A stretch of DNA of 50,407 bases from DAITBA01 sp036824005 (GTDB lineage: Bacteria; Pseudomonadota; Gammaproteobacteria; Burkholderiales; Rhodocyclaceae). The notes under the pieces are model-generated. The model made no database searches and was not told where the DNA came from. It saw only the letters and a list, made by a program, of their open reading frames with translations. Below are positions 14,533 through 23,279 of this stretch, piece by piece. The stretch's first letter is position 1; each line of letters opens with the position of its first letter. The translations under genes and the position numbers were made by a program. The stretch is taken from NCBI GenBank assembly GCA_036824005.1, contig DAITBA010000022.1:1-50407 (forward strand), given 5' to 3'.

Positions 14533-15035
14533 TGTCGGAATCGCAGATACGCATCGGGCAGGGTTTCGATGTGCACGCCTTGGTGCCGGGGCGCAGGTTG
14601 ATTATCGGCGGCGTGGAGATCAGCCACACAGCGGGACTGCTCGGCCATTCCGATGCCGACGTGCTGCTCCACGCGGTGACCGATGCCCTGCTTGGCGCGG
14701 CGGGGCTGGGCGACATCGGCCGCCTGTTCCCGGACGACGACCCGCGCCATGCCGGCGCCGACAGCCGCGGCCTGCTGCGTGAGACGGCGCGCCTGGTGCG
14801 CCAGGCCGGTTTCGCCGTGGGTAACGTGGACGCCACAGTCGTCGCCCAGGCGCCGCGGCTCGCGCCCTACCTCGAACGCATGGCGGCCAACATCGCCGAC
14901 GACATCGGCGTCGCGGCGACATGCGTGAACGTCAAGGCGAAGACGGCAGAGCGCCTTGGCGTGGTCGGCCGGGGCGAGGGTATCGCCGCCCAGGCAGTCG
15001 CGCTCGTGGTGCGGCTAAGGCCGGATGGCGCTTGA
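14529..15035 (+). CDS. ispF: 2-C-methyl-D-erythritol 2,4-cyclodiphosphate synthase
   Basis: A 168-residue enzyme two steps after IspD in the MEP pathway. The zinc site residues are in GFDVHAL (D14, H16) and LLGHSDADVLLHAV; the VNVKAKTAERLGVVGRGEG end is diagnostic. Two consecutive ATG codons (14529 and 14532) are possible starts; the first gives an ATGA overlap with ispD. The end overlaps thpR by 11 bases. Confidence 0.96.
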   Translation: MMSESQIRIGQGFDVHALVPGRRLIIGGVEISHTAGLLGHSDADVLLHAVTDALLGAAGLGDIGRLFPDDDPRHAGADSRGLLRETARLVRQAGFAVGNVDATVVAQAPRLAPYLERMAANIADDIGVAATCVNVKAKTAERLGVVGRGEGIAAQAVALVVRLRPDGA

Positions 15036-15582
15036 AACGGGCAAGGCGGGGCGAACCGAGCTTCATCGCGTCTTCTTTGCGCTGTGGCCGGACGCGGCGT
15101 GTAGCGGGCAACTGGCGGCGCTGGCGCTGGACGCCCAGCGGCACTGCGGCGGGCGGGCGCTGCGCGGCGCAAACCTGCACATGACGCTGGCTTTTGTCGG
15201 CAATGTCACAGGGGCCGGGATCGAGCGCCTGCGGGCAATCGCCGCCGGCTTGGACGTTTGCGCATTCGAGCTGGAACTCGACCGGCTGCAGTGGCTGCGC
15301 CGCCGGCGCATCGTCTGGGTCGCATGCCAAGTCACGCCGGAGCCGCTGCAGCGCCTGGCGACGGCGCTGCACGGCGGACTGCGTGCCGCCGCATTCGCGC
15401 TCGATACCCGACCTTTTGCGGCTCATGTGACACTGTTGCGCAACGCCGGCTGCGACAAGGATCTGCCCGCCGCGCCGGCCATCCGTTGGCGCGTCGATGC
15501 CTTCGTACTGGTCGAGTCGCAGCTTGCGCGCGAAGGTGCCAGCTACCGCATCATCGGCCGCTGGCCCCTGCGCACGCAGTGA
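15025..15582 (+). CDS. thpR: RNA 2',3'-cyclic phosphodiesterase (2'-5' RNA ligase family)
   Basis: A 185-residue 2H phosphoesterase with both catalytic motifs, H52-M-T-L and H134-V-T-L, at the expected spacing, and the FFALWPD start common to ThpR. It opens 2',3'-cyclic phosphates on RNA. Its start lies 11 bases inside ispF, making it the third gene of the ispD operon. Confidence 0.9.
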   Translation: MALETGKAGRTELHRVFFALWPDAACSGQLAALALDAQRHCGGRALRGANLHMTLAFVGNVTGAGIERLRAIAAGLDVCAFELELDRLQWLRRRRIVWVACQVTPEPLQRLATALHGGLRAAAFALDTRPFAAHVTLLRNAGCDKDLPAAPAIRWRVDAFVLVESQLAREGASYRIIGRWPLRTQ

Positions 15583-15601
15583 CGGGGCGAGACGATTCGC
15601 G

Positions 15602-16045
15602 TCAGAGAAAGATGCAGGATTCCAGGTGGCTTGCCAGCTCCTTGGGCGTCGTCTTGGTGTAGTCCTTCTCGAACCTGTCGCTGATGAGATTGCTCGTCTG
15701 GCTGTCCAGAGCCGAGTTGATCAGGCCCATGAAAGCCGGGGGGGCGACGAGGATGATGCGCTGCATCTGGTTCGAGGTGCGGCCGTGGTTCAATTCCCCG
15801 GCCAGTTCCTGGGCAAAGTGGCGCGCCTCGTTCTGCTTCGGTTCCGTCGGCGGCTGGCGCGAGCCGTGTCCGGTGCCCGCGCTTTGCATGTGCCCGGCGC
15901 GATCGGTGACCAGATCGGCATTCTTCAACCTGCTCTCGGGATGTGCCAGTTCCTTCACCAGAGTCAGGCCCTTTTTCGGCCCGTGATTAGCGTAGAGCTT
16001 CGCCTGGCTGGAGTTGGCAACGAGAATCCAGGTGGTATTGGCCAT
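15602..16045 (-). CDS. host-attachment-family protein
   Basis: A 147-residue protein of the family annotated as required for attachment to host cells, a fold related to archaeo-eukaryotic release-factor domain 1. The hallmarks are TWILVANSSQAKLYANHG at the N-terminus, ELAHPESRLKNADLVTDRAG, FAQELAGELN, and the C-terminal RIILVAPPAFMGLI and SDRFEKDYTKTTPKELASHL. The name comes from an early plant-symbiont observation and says little about its role here. Single gene, tail to tail with thpR. Confidence 0.85.
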   Translation of the reverse strand: MANTTWILVANSSQAKLYANHGPKKGLTLVKELAHPESRLKNADLVTDRAGHMQSAGTGHGSRQPPTEPKQNEARHFAQELAGELNHGRTSNQMQRIILVAPPAFMGLINSALDSQTSNLISDRFEKDYTKTTPKELASHLESCIFL

Positions 16046-16190
16046 GTGTTCCCCCGATGGTGTTTCGATGATGTGAACCTGCCACGATAGCTTAGTCCCG
16101 TGACAAGGTTCGGGCAACAAGAAGCACTCTGCGGCACGGCCCGCCGACATGCATTAGAATTCCACGTCCCTGACATCGCGGCTCGTACTC

Positions 16191-16673
16191 GTGGCCTTCG
16201 GTTTTGTGCGCAGTCATGACGGCTCCTCGCGCCTGAGCAGGCTCAGGTCTTTGTCCCTGTTCGCCGACCTGACGCCGCGGGAGCTAAAGATCGTCGATGG
16301 TCTGCTGCACGAGCGCTCCTACGTCAAGGACGAAGTCATTTTCGATGAGGGCGACGAGGGCCAGGCCATCTATTTCATCCTCAGCGGCTCCGTGCTCATC
16401 TGTCGCCAGGGGCAGCCGGACGATGGACGGATTGCCGAGCTGGGGGAAGGCACCTTTTTCGGCGATCTGGCGCTGCTCGACGAAGGGCCGCGGGTGGCGC
16501 AGGCGCGCGCGGCGGAGAACTGCGTACTGGCGGTGTTCTTCCGCGACGACTTCCTGGACCTGCTCGAAACGCATGCATTGATCGCCTCGAAGGTATCGCT
16601 GCAACTCGCGCGCCACATCGCGCGGCGCCTGCGCGAAGCCATGGGCAGCGCTTCGGCGCGGCAGCTCACATGA
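16191..16673 (+). CDS. cyclic nucleotide-binding-domain protein
   Basis: A 160-residue protein consisting of one cNMP-binding domain. LSLFADLTPRELKIVDGLL and DEVIFDEGDEGQAIYFILSG form the barrel, and GTFFGDLALLDEGPRVAQAR the phosphate-binding cassette (FGDLALLDEGPR fits the PBC pattern, with Arg for phosphate). There is no helix-turn-helix, so it is not a Crp-type regulator. The start is GTG 16191. It overlaps the next gene, an AI-2E-family permease, by 4 bases, suggesting it may regulate that membrane protein directly. Confidence 0.85.
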   Translation: MAFGFVRSHDGSSRLSRLRSLSLFADLTPRELKIVDGLLHERSYVKDEVIFDEGDEGQAIYFILSGSVLICRQGQPDDGRIAELGEGTFFGDLALLDEGPRVAQARAAENCVLAVFFRDDFLDLLETHALIASKVSLQLARHIARRLREAMGSASARQLT

Positions 16674-17809
16674 ACGGCAACGACGCCGAGGTCGAGGTCG
16701 AGGCGAGCGGTTCCGGTCCTCTCGTCTGGGTGGCGATCATCGCCACGACGTGCCTGCTGCTGGTTGTGTTCCAGAGCACCTTATGGCTGGTCGTCCCCTT
16801 TCTGATCGCCTTGATTCTCTATTACCTGCTGCAGCCTGCAATGCAGCGGCTGGTTTTCGCCGGCATGGGGCGAAATGCGTCTGCGGCGGCCGTTATCGCG
16901 GGATTCCTGGCGCTCGTGCTGCTCGGCGGCGTGCTGATTCTGCCCTGGGCGACGACCCAGGCGATGGCGTGGCAGGAGCTCGTGACGCGCTACGTCGACG
17001 GCGGCACTGCCTTTCTCAAGAACTCCCTGTTGCTGCTGGAGAAGCAGTTTGCCTGGCTGCAGCGGGCTCATCTGAGCGAGAACTTCGCCCTGCGCATCGC
17101 CGATCTGAGCGAGAACTTCGCCCAGCGGCATCTGACGACCGTCGTCGTCACCGTGGCGGCCTGGCTGCCGTCGCTGCTGCTGGCACCGTTTCTGGTCTTC
17201 TTCTTCCTACGTGACGGGCCGCGCTTCAAGCGCTTTCTCAGCCGTGCCGTGCCCAACGCGTTCTTCGAACGCTCCCTGTACCTGCTGCACGAGGTGGACC
17301 GGACCTCGCGCGCCTATTTCCGCGGCCTTATCTACCTGACGGTGATCGAAGGTGGCCTGCTTGCCCTCGGGCTGTGGCTGATCGGTATCGCCGCGCCAAT
17401 CCTGCTCGGCATGACGGCGGCAGTGCTGGCCTGGATTCCCTATGTCGGATCCATACTGGGCGGCCTGTTGCTGGTCCTGGTCGCGGCGACGGACTTCCCA
17501 GAGCAGAGCTGGGTCGCCTACAGCACCATCGCCCTGTTCCTGTTCGTGCGCATGCTCGACGATTTCGTCATCATGCCATTGACGATCGGCCGCAGCCTGC
17601 GCATCCATCCGCTGGTGGCCGTGGTGATGATTTTCGTCGGCGGCGCCGTGGCCGGCGTCGCCGGGCTGATGCTGGTGCTGCCCTTGCTGGGTGTGGTGAT
17701 GGTGGTCGGCGAGACGGTAGGCAAGGTCGTCACCGATCCCCGGCTGCGGGCGCGCCATGCCCACGGCCGCCGCTTGCGGGCAAGGCTCGCCGACCGCGAC
17801 CTGGCATGA
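16670..17809 (+). CDS. AI-2E/PerM-family transporter
   Basis: A 379-residue polytopic membrane protein of the AI-2 exporter-like (PerM/YdiK) family. Two N-terminal spans, a periplasmic helical region at about 100-165, then the family signature (LLAPFLVFFFLRDGPRFK, VIEGGLLALGLWLIGI, LLGMTAAVLAWIPYVGSIL) and the terminal spans. Members export autoinducer-2 or act as sodium-proton antiporters; the substrate here is unknown. Start overlaps the cNMP-binding gene (ATGA). Confidence 0.88.
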   Translation: MNGNDAEVEVEASGSGPLVWVAIIATTCLLLVVFQSTLWLVVPFLIALILYYLLQPAMQRLVFAGMGRNASAAAVIAGFLALVLLGGVLILPWATTQAMAWQELVTRYVDGGTAFLKNSLLLLEKQFAWLQRAHLSENFALRIADLSENFAQRHLTTVVVTVAAWLPSLLLAPFLVFFFLRDGPRFKRFLSRAVPNAFFERSLYLLHEVDRTSRAYFRGLIYLTVIEGGLLALGLWLIGIAAPILLGMTAAVLAWIPYVGSILGGLLLVLVAATDFPEQSWVAYSTIALFLFVRMLDDFVIMPLTIGRSLRIHPLVAVVMIFVGGAVAGVAGLMLVLPLLGVVMVVGETVGKVVTDPRLRARHAHGRRLRARLADRDLA

Positions 17810-17930
17810 CGGGATTTCCCTCGGGGAAGAAAGGCTCCCTGGGACCGATATTTTTTCAGGCGCAGACCTTGCCGAGGTGAGCGGGAAGTAGTAGCGTAGC
17901 ACGGAGGTCAGAAAACAAGGCAGGGGAAGC

Positions 17931-19298
17931 ATGCACTGCATGTCGTGCGGGTTTGTCAATAACCCAAATGCAAAATTCTGTCGCAGATGTGGCGGCAGAA
18001 TCGGTTCGGCGCAGGCAATCCAGATCGAATTGAAGCACTGCAGCGCCTGCAGCAGTCCGTATGAGCCAGGCATGCGCTTTTGCCCCGAATGCGGCAAGGC
18101 TCTGCTGCCGGCGATGAGCCCCCTGCCTGCGCTGCTCGCCGCTGCCCCAGTCTCCATTCGATTGCCGGCTCCCTTGCCCGCGGACGAGCAGAAGCCGGCG
18201 TTGCCCCTGGTAGCTGAACTGGCGGGCGGAGACGCGGTCGATGCCACGCCTCTTCCCGTGCCTGCGCAAACGGCGCCGAGCCGTCGCCGGCAGGAATCGG
18301 CGGGGACGAGCGCTACCCAGCGCTTGTCCGACGTGGAAGACCGCGGTAACCAGATTGCGGCCGATGCGGCACTTCTTTCGTGGCAGGCGCAGTTCGAACG
18401 CCGTGTCATGCCTATCGTCGTCGCGGCAGCGATGATTTGCCTCGGCACCCTGTATTCCACTTTTTTCGACCGGGCCGAGGATGCCGACCGCGGCTTGGCA
18501 TTCGCCGCCTCGCAGCCGTCGCATATTCCGGCCGCCCCTGAGGCGCAAGCGCCGTCAGCGACGTCGGGCCAGCAAGGCCCCGGGGCCAGCGCGCCCGGTC
18601 AGGTTCAGTTGGCGACCCTGTTTTCGAGCATTCCGCAGCCGGTGTCGCTGAATTTGGGTACACCCGGCGGTGACACGGCCGAGCTGTTCCGCCAGCCAAA
18701 AGCACCAGCGCAGGCGGCAGCGGTCCAATCCGCGCCGGTCGCTGGCAAGGACAAGGCCGCCAAGGGGACGGCCAGCAGGGACGCTGCATCGAAGGTTGCG
18801 GCCACGAAGGACGCAACTGACCAGAAATCCGCCGGCAAGGAGACGGCAAGCAGGGACGTTGCAGCCAAGGTGCCGGACGCTAAGGAAACAACTGTCAGAG
18901 AATCGACTGGCAAGGAGACGGCAACGAAGGATGTCGCAGGCAAGGACGCCAGGAAAGCGAACGGCACCCGGACGAAAAGCGTGCCGGATAAACCGCGGGA
19001 GGAAAAGACCATGATTGCCGAGGCCGAGCCGGCGCCGGCCGCACCGGCAGAGCCGCCCACGCCGCAACCGGTCGCGGCGGCATCGCCTCCCGTCTCAAGC
19101 GATCCGGAATGGCTGGTGGCGCTGCGCGGCGACATGGACAAGTGCCGCAAGCACGGTTTTTTCGAGCGCACCGTGTGCATCGAGCGCGCGAAATGGAAGC
19201 ACTGCACGACGGGCGCCTGGGGAACCTTGCCGGAATGCCCCGGGCGCAAGCCGCAGGCCGAGCAGCGTACGGTGGTTTCGGCAACCACAATCGACTGA
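17931..19298 (+). CDS. double zinc-ribbon membrane protein with Lys/Ala repeats
   Basis: A 455-residue protein. Two zinc ribbons at the N-terminus: C3, C6, C17, C20 and C37, C40, C51, C54. A single membrane span at about 158-178 follows. From about residue 265 to 345 comes a low-complexity Lys/Ala/Thr/Asp region of 11-16-residue degenerate repeats (KETASRDVAAK, KETATKDVAGK), resembling LEA-type disordered tails. The end is a small Cys-containing domain (DKCRKHGFFERTVCIERAKW, then HCTTGAWGTLPECP). Cytoplasmic ribbon, extracytoplasmic tail. The next gene starts 3 bases after its stop. Confidence 0.75.
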   Translation: MHCMSCGFVNNPNAKFCRRCGGRIGSAQAIQIELKHCSACSSPYEPGMRFCPECGKALLPAMSPLPALLAAAPVSIRLPAPLPADEQKPALPLVAELAGGDAVDATPLPVPAQTAPSRRRQESAGTSATQRLSDVEDRGNQIAADAALLSWQAQFERRVMPIVVAAAMICLGTLYSTFFDRAEDADRGLAFAASQPSHIPAAPEAQAPSATSGQQGPGASAPGQVQLATLFSSIPQPVSLNLGTPGGDTAELFRQPKAPAQAAAVQSAPVAGKDKAAKGTASRDAASKVAATKDATDQKSAGKETASRDVAAKVPDAKETTVRESTGKETATKDVAGKDARKANGTRTKSVPDKPREEKTMIAEAEPAPAAPAEPPTPQPVAAASPPVSSDPEWLVALRGDMDKCRKHGFFERTVCIERAKWKHCTTGAWGTLPECPGRKPQAEQRTVVSATTID

Positions 19299-19301
19299 CC
19301 G

Positions 19302-20540
19302 ATGGCGCAGGGCATGTCCGCTGTCGCGGTCTGGGATCTGGCGTACTGCGACCAGTGCGGCGCCCGGATCGCCGCCAGCGCCAAGTTCTGCCCGACCTGT
19401 GGCGAGCGGGTCGTCGTTCCGGAAGCCCCGGTCGAGGCAACGTCGCGAGCCGGAATCAGACCTTGGCAACGCCTGCCGCGGCGCGGCATCGTCTTAGGTG
19501 CAGCGGCCGCCCTGTGCGCTGCCGTTGTGGCGACGGCGCTCCTGCGCATCGGCAATGAGGGTGGCGTTGCAACCGATGTCCCGTCGGGCGTTGAGGTCCG
19601 GGTCGCGCCCGCGGACGGTCTGTATCTCGCCAGCCGCCACGGCAAGTTCGGTCTCATCGACCGCCACGGCGACGCCGTCGTCGCCATTCGGTACGACGGC
19701 GTGCGGACGACACCGCCAAATTCCCAGGGACTCCCCGGCGGCCCGCTATACGCGGTTCGGGAAGGGGACTCCTGGGGGTTCGTGGACCGCGCCGGCAAGC
19801 TTGTCATTCCCTTCCAGTTCGACGACACCATGGGCTTTCACGACCGCCTGGCCGCCGTCAGGGTGGGGGATGCCTGGGGTTACATTGACGCCAACGGCAG
19901 GACGGTCGTCGCGCCGCGCTTCGGCTCCGCCGGTCCGTTCAAGGAAGGGCGCGCGGCGGTGACCCTGGAACACCGTTATGGTTACATCGACCGGAGCGGA
20001 CACCTGGTCGTCGAACCCGTCTATGACTGGGCCGGAGCGTTCGAAGGGGGCGTGGCGGTCGTGAAGCGCTCAGGCAAATATGGACTAATCGATCGCGACG
20101 GCAAGGCCCTCGTGGCACCGCGTTTCGATGGCGCCAATCCGGAACTGTCCGAGGGGTTGCTCGGGGTGGCCATCGGCGATCGCTGGGGATTCGTTGACCG
20201 CAACGGCGACTTCGTCATCGAAGCGACGTACGTGGGCGGGGTCTCCCCGTTCCGGGACGGTCTGGCCAGCGCCGCCGTGGATGGCCGTGTCGGCTACCTG
20301 GACACGTCCGGCAGGTTCGTCATTGCTCCCCAGTTCGACGCAGGATTCCCGTTTTTCAATGGCCTGGCGCTGGTGCAGCATTCCGGCAAACTCGGCTACA
20401 TCGATCGCACGGGCAGCTACCGTATTGAGCCCCGTTACGACAAGGCAGGCTATTTCTCGGAGGGGCTTGCCTACGTCGAGATCGCTCTGCAGGGCATGTG
20501 GATCGATCGCACCGGCAGGACCGTGTGGCGCGAAGAATGA
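19302..20540 (+). CDS. zinc-ribbon, membrane-anchored WG-repeat protein
   Basis: A 412-residue protein. One zinc ribbon (C16, C19, C30, C33), a membrane span at about 64-85, then eight full WG repeats of about 35-45 residues, each with a W/Y-G-[FYL]-[IV]-D core (SWGFVDRAGKLVIP, AWGYIDANGRTVVAP, RYGYIDRSGHLVVEP and so on) and a ninth partial one at the end. WG repeats form beta-rich binding scaffolds. It shares the ribbon-plus-span design with the upstream gene, with which it forms a two-gene operon; the pair may assemble through the ribbons. Confidence 0.85.
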   Translation: MAQGMSAVAVWDLAYCDQCGARIAASAKFCPTCGERVVVPEAPVEATSRAGIRPWQRLPRRGIVLGAAAALCAAVVATALLRIGNEGGVATDVPSGVEVRVAPADGLYLASRHGKFGLIDRHGDAVVAIRYDGVRTTPPNSQGLPGGPLYAVREGDSWGFVDRAGKLVIPFQFDDTMGFHDRLAAVRVGDAWGYIDANGRTVVAPRFGSAGPFKEGRAAVTLEHRYGYIDRSGHLVVEPVYDWAGAFEGGVAVVKRSGKYGLIDRDGKALVAPRFDGANPELSEGLLGVAIGDRWGFVDRNGDFVIEATYVGGVSPFRDGLASAAVDGRVGYLDTSGRFVIAPQFDAGFPFFNGLALVQHSGKLGYIDRTGSYRIEPRYDKAGYFSEGLAYVEIALQGMWIDRTGRTVWREE

Positions 20541-20553
20541 AGGGCTGGCAGCG

Positions 20554-20955
20554 TTACGGCTGGTCCTCGGTGTTGCGCATGTGATTGGCCAGGTCGGCCA
20601 GGGCGCTGAAGATGCGCTCGCGCAGCGCCGCGTCGGCGACGCATTCCTCCATGGCAAGGCGCATGCACAGCAGCCACTGGTCGCGCTCGGCCGAGGCGAT
20701 GGGAAATGGCAGGTGGCGGGCGCGCAGGCGCGGATGTCCATGGCGCTCGATGTACAGGTTCGGACCGCCCAGCCAGCCCGAGAGGAACATGAACAGCTTC
20801 TCCTCGGAGCTGCCCAAGTCCCTGGGGTGCAGCTTGCGTATGGCATAGGCTTCGGGTAGCTCGTCCATGAGACGGTAGAAACGCGCCACGAGCATGCGCA
20901 GCGCCGCTTCGCCGCCCATCAATGCGTAGGCAGTTGCACGTGAGTTTTTCGACAT
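20554..20955 (-). CDS. group 2 truncated haemoglobin
   Basis: A 133-residue 2-on-2 globin. MGGEAALRMLVARFYRLMDE is the start of the fold, KLFMFLSGWLGGPNLYIERH and GHPRLRARHLPF carry the proximal-His region, and RDQWLLCM the Trp G8 typical of group II. It binds O2 or NO at haem. It starts 7 bases after the envZ stop and so looks like the third gene of the ompR-envZ operon, an arrangement that suggests linked control with that sensor system. Confidence 0.9.
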   Translation of the reverse strand: MSKNSRATAYALMGGEAALRMLVARFYRLMDELPEAYAIRKLHPRDLGSSEEKLFMFLSGWLGGPNLYIERHGHPRLRARHLPFPIASAERDQWLLCMRLAMEECVADAALRERIFSALADLANHMRNTEDQP

Positions 20956-20962
20956 CAGTATG

Positions 20963-22276
20963 TTACGTCCTATTGTTAATCTGAATTCTCACCTGCGCAG
21001 CCAGCCCGCCACCCTCGCGTGGCAACAATCGGAGCTCGCCGCCGTGGCTGCGGGCGATGCGATCGACGATGGCCAGGCCGAGCCCGGCGCCTTTGGCGTC
21101 GGTGCGCGCGCCGTCCAGTCGCGTGAACGGCCGCTTTAGCCGCTCGACCTGCCCGGCAGGAATCCCTGGGCCGCGATCGAGCACTTCAAAGACAGCGCAG
21201 CCGCCTTCGCGCCGCGTCTGCAGGACGACCGGCGCATCCTTGCCGGCGTAGCGCAGTGCGTTTTCGATCAGATTGGCGAGCACGCGCCGGATCGCCTTCT
21301 GCCGCAGGGCTAACGCGGGCAGCGGCTCGAACTTGGTTTCGATGACCGTGCCACGCCGGGCATATTGCTCGGCGACCTCGGCGACCAAGGCGCTAAGGTC
21401 GGTGAGCTCCGGCGCCTCGCCCGAAGTCTCGCGGGCGAAGTCGAGAAACTGGCCGATGATCTTGTCCATGTCCTCGATGTCCGCCGCCATGCCGTCGCGG
21501 GTGGCCTCGTCTGCACCGCTCATCTCGATGCCCAACCGCAGCCGCGCCAGCGGCGTGCGCAGATCGTGGGAGATGCCGGCGAGAATGAGGGCTCGATCGG
21601 CGTCGAGTCGGGCCAGATCGCGCGACATCTGGTTGAAGGCGCGAGCGACTGTGGCGAGCTCACTTGGACCACGTTCCTCCAGCGGCGGGGGGCGGTCGCC
21701 CTGGCCGATGGCGCGCGCCGCAGCCGACAGCGCCTTGAGCGGCCGGGTTACGCGGAAAACGATGAGATAGGCGCCGGCCAGAGAAAGCAAGAGAGCTGCG
21801 GCGCCCCAGCCGATCCATTGAGCGGGAAAGGTGCGCTCCAGCCGCTCCCGCGGCAGCACCATCCAATACTCGTCGTCGTCGATGCGAAAGCTCACCCAAA
21901 CGCCGGGCTCGCCGTCCACCTCGGTGGCAAAGCGCGTCTGCAGCCCAAGTTCCCAGCGCACGTTGTCAGCGATCATGCGATACAGCGGCGCGTCAGGAAA
22001 GGGTTCGATCCGGTCATCGCTCTCGGTGGGGTAGATGTGGATGCCCTCGGTGTCGGACAGCTCCACGAGCAGGTCGCGCCGCTTGTCCGGCTGCGCCGTA
22101 ATCATGGCAGTACGGGTCAGATTGACCACGCTCACGATCATTTGCGCCGATTGCCTGGCCGTGGGCTCGCGCTCGTAGTAGGCGTAGATTTGGAACCACG
22201 CCAGCACCGACAGCAGCATGAGGGCGCCGAGCAGCAGAAAGGTGCGCCACAGCAGCGTGCGCGGCCAGAGTCTCAC
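20963..22276 (-). CDS. envZ: EnvZ-type sensor histidine kinase
   Basis: A 437-residue inner-membrane kinase. TM1 is at about 8-28, followed by a periplasmic sensor of about 120 residues, TM2 near 150-172, a HAMP linker (FRVTRPLKALSAAARAIGQG), the dimerisation domain with the phospho-accepting His in GISHDLRTPLARLRL at about residue 236, and the ATPase with NLIENALRYAG, DRGPGIP and GAGLGLAIV. It phosphorylates the response regulator encoded 6 bases upstream. The name rests on domain layout and operon; the actual stimulus is not known. Confidence 0.9.
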   Translation of the reverse strand: MRLWPRTLLWRTFLLLGALMLLSVLAWFQIYAYYEREPTARQSAQMIVSVVNLTRTAMITAQPDKRRDLLVELSDTEGIHIYPTESDDRIEPFPDAPLYRMIADNVRWELGLQTRFATEVDGEPGVWVSFRIDDDEYWMVLPRERLERTFPAQWIGWGAAALLLSLAGAYLIVFRVTRPLKALSAAARAIGQGDRPPPLEERGPSELATVARAFNQMSRDLARLDADRALILAGISHDLRTPLARLRLGIEMSGADEATRDGMAADIEDMDKIIGQFLDFARETSGEAPELTDLSALVAEVAEQYARRGTVIETKFEPLPALALRQKAIRRVLANLIENALRYAGKDAPVVLQTRREGGCAVFEVLDRGPGIPAGQVERLKRPFTRLDGARTDAKGAGLGLAIVDRIARSHGGELRLLPREGGGLAAQVRIQINNRT

Positions 22277-22282
22277 GTTCGC

Positions 22283-23023
22283 TTACTGCTTTGTGCCGTC
22301 GGGTACGAAGACGTAGCCGAACCCCCACACGGTCTGGATGTAGCGCGGGTGGGCGGGGTCGTCCTCGACCACCTTGCGCAGCCGGGAAATCTGCACGTCG
22401 ATGCTGCGGTCGAAGACCTCGTACTCCCGCCCGCGCGCCAGCTCCATCAACTTATCCCGCGACAGCGGGATGCGCGGATGTTTCACCAGCGCCTTGAGCA
22501 CGGCGAATTCACCGGTGGTGAGGGTCTGCGTCTCGCCGTTGCGTGCCAAGGTGCGAGTGGCGAGATTGACGGCAACGCTGCCAAAGGCGAGCTGTTCTTC
22601 GTCGATGGCGGGGGCACCGGGGGGCGCGGCAGGGGCGCGGCGACGCAGAACGGCGTGGATGCGGGCGACCAGCTCGCGCGGGTTGAATGGCTTGGGCAGG
22701 TAGTCGTCGGCGCCCATTTCCAGGCCGACGATGCGATCCACGTCGTCGCCCTTCGCGGTGAGCATGATGATGGGCAGATCCCGGGACGTCGTGTCCGCGC
22801 CGCCGCGCAGACGCCGGCATATCGCCAGTCCATCCTCACCGGGCATCATCAGATCGAGCACGAGCAGATCGTAGTTTTCCCTGCTCAGGGCCCTGTCCAT
22901 GGCGGTGGCGTTTTCCACCGCCTTGACGGCGAAACCCTGCTCGCCGAGGTAGCGGCTGAGCAGATCGCGCAGCCGCAGGTCGTCATCCACGACAAGTACC
23001 TTCTGCTTCGTGTGCTGGGTCAT
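22283..23023 (-). CDS. ompR: OmpR-family response regulator
   Basis: A 246-residue regulator: receiver domain with the acidic triad (DDD at 13-15), phospho-acceptor D57 in LVLDLMMPGEDG, Thr in MLTAKGDD and the Lys in YLPKPFNPREL, then a winged-helix OmpR domain ending in SIDVQISRLRKVVEDDP and WGFGYVF. Start is ATG 23023. First gene of ompR-envZ-globin. Two TTACAA-containing direct repeats upstream (23127-23167) could be its own or a related regulator's sites. Confidence 0.93.
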   Translation of the reverse strand: MTQHTKQKVLVVDDDLRLRDLLSRYLGEQGFAVKAVENATAMDRALSRENYDLLVLDLMMPGEDGLAICRRLRGGADTTSRDLPIIMLTAKGDDVDRIVGLEMGADDYLPKPFNPRELVARIHAVLRRRAPAAPPGAPAIDEEQLAFGSVAVNLATRTLARNGETQTLTTGEFAVLKALVKHPRIPLSRDKLMELARGREYEVFDRSIDVQISRLRKVVEDDPAHPRYIQTVWGFGYVFVPDGTKQ

Positions 23024-23126
23024 GGCGCCAATCCTAGCGAGTTCGCTGCTGCGATTCCAGTGTGCCGCCCGTCAGCCCGGACGAATCCGTAACAAGATGT
23101 TGGCGCGTCGGCGCTCTGGAAACAAA

Positions 23127-23190
23127 TGCTTACAAACGCGCCGGCGAGGCTCACAGTTTGCTTACAAGGCACCCCTACCATGCATACAAC
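23127..23190 (+). promoter_or_regulatory. direct repeats and weak promoter upstream of 23280 gene
   Basis: TGCTTACAA occurs at 23127-23135 and again at 23159-23167, 32 bases apart, close to three helical turns. The second copy overlaps a possible -35 (TTACAA), followed at 17 bases by TACAAC (23185-23190). Tandem sites touching a poor -35 are the usual design for an activator of the OmpR class, and ompR lies next door. Confidence 0.4.
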
Positions 23191-23279
23191 GCCAGAACGT
23201 ACTCGGCGTCGACGCCAAGGGGCAGGCGCCCCGCGAACCAAGAACTTACGCTAACGTCTTGTTGATCAAGGAGATGACA

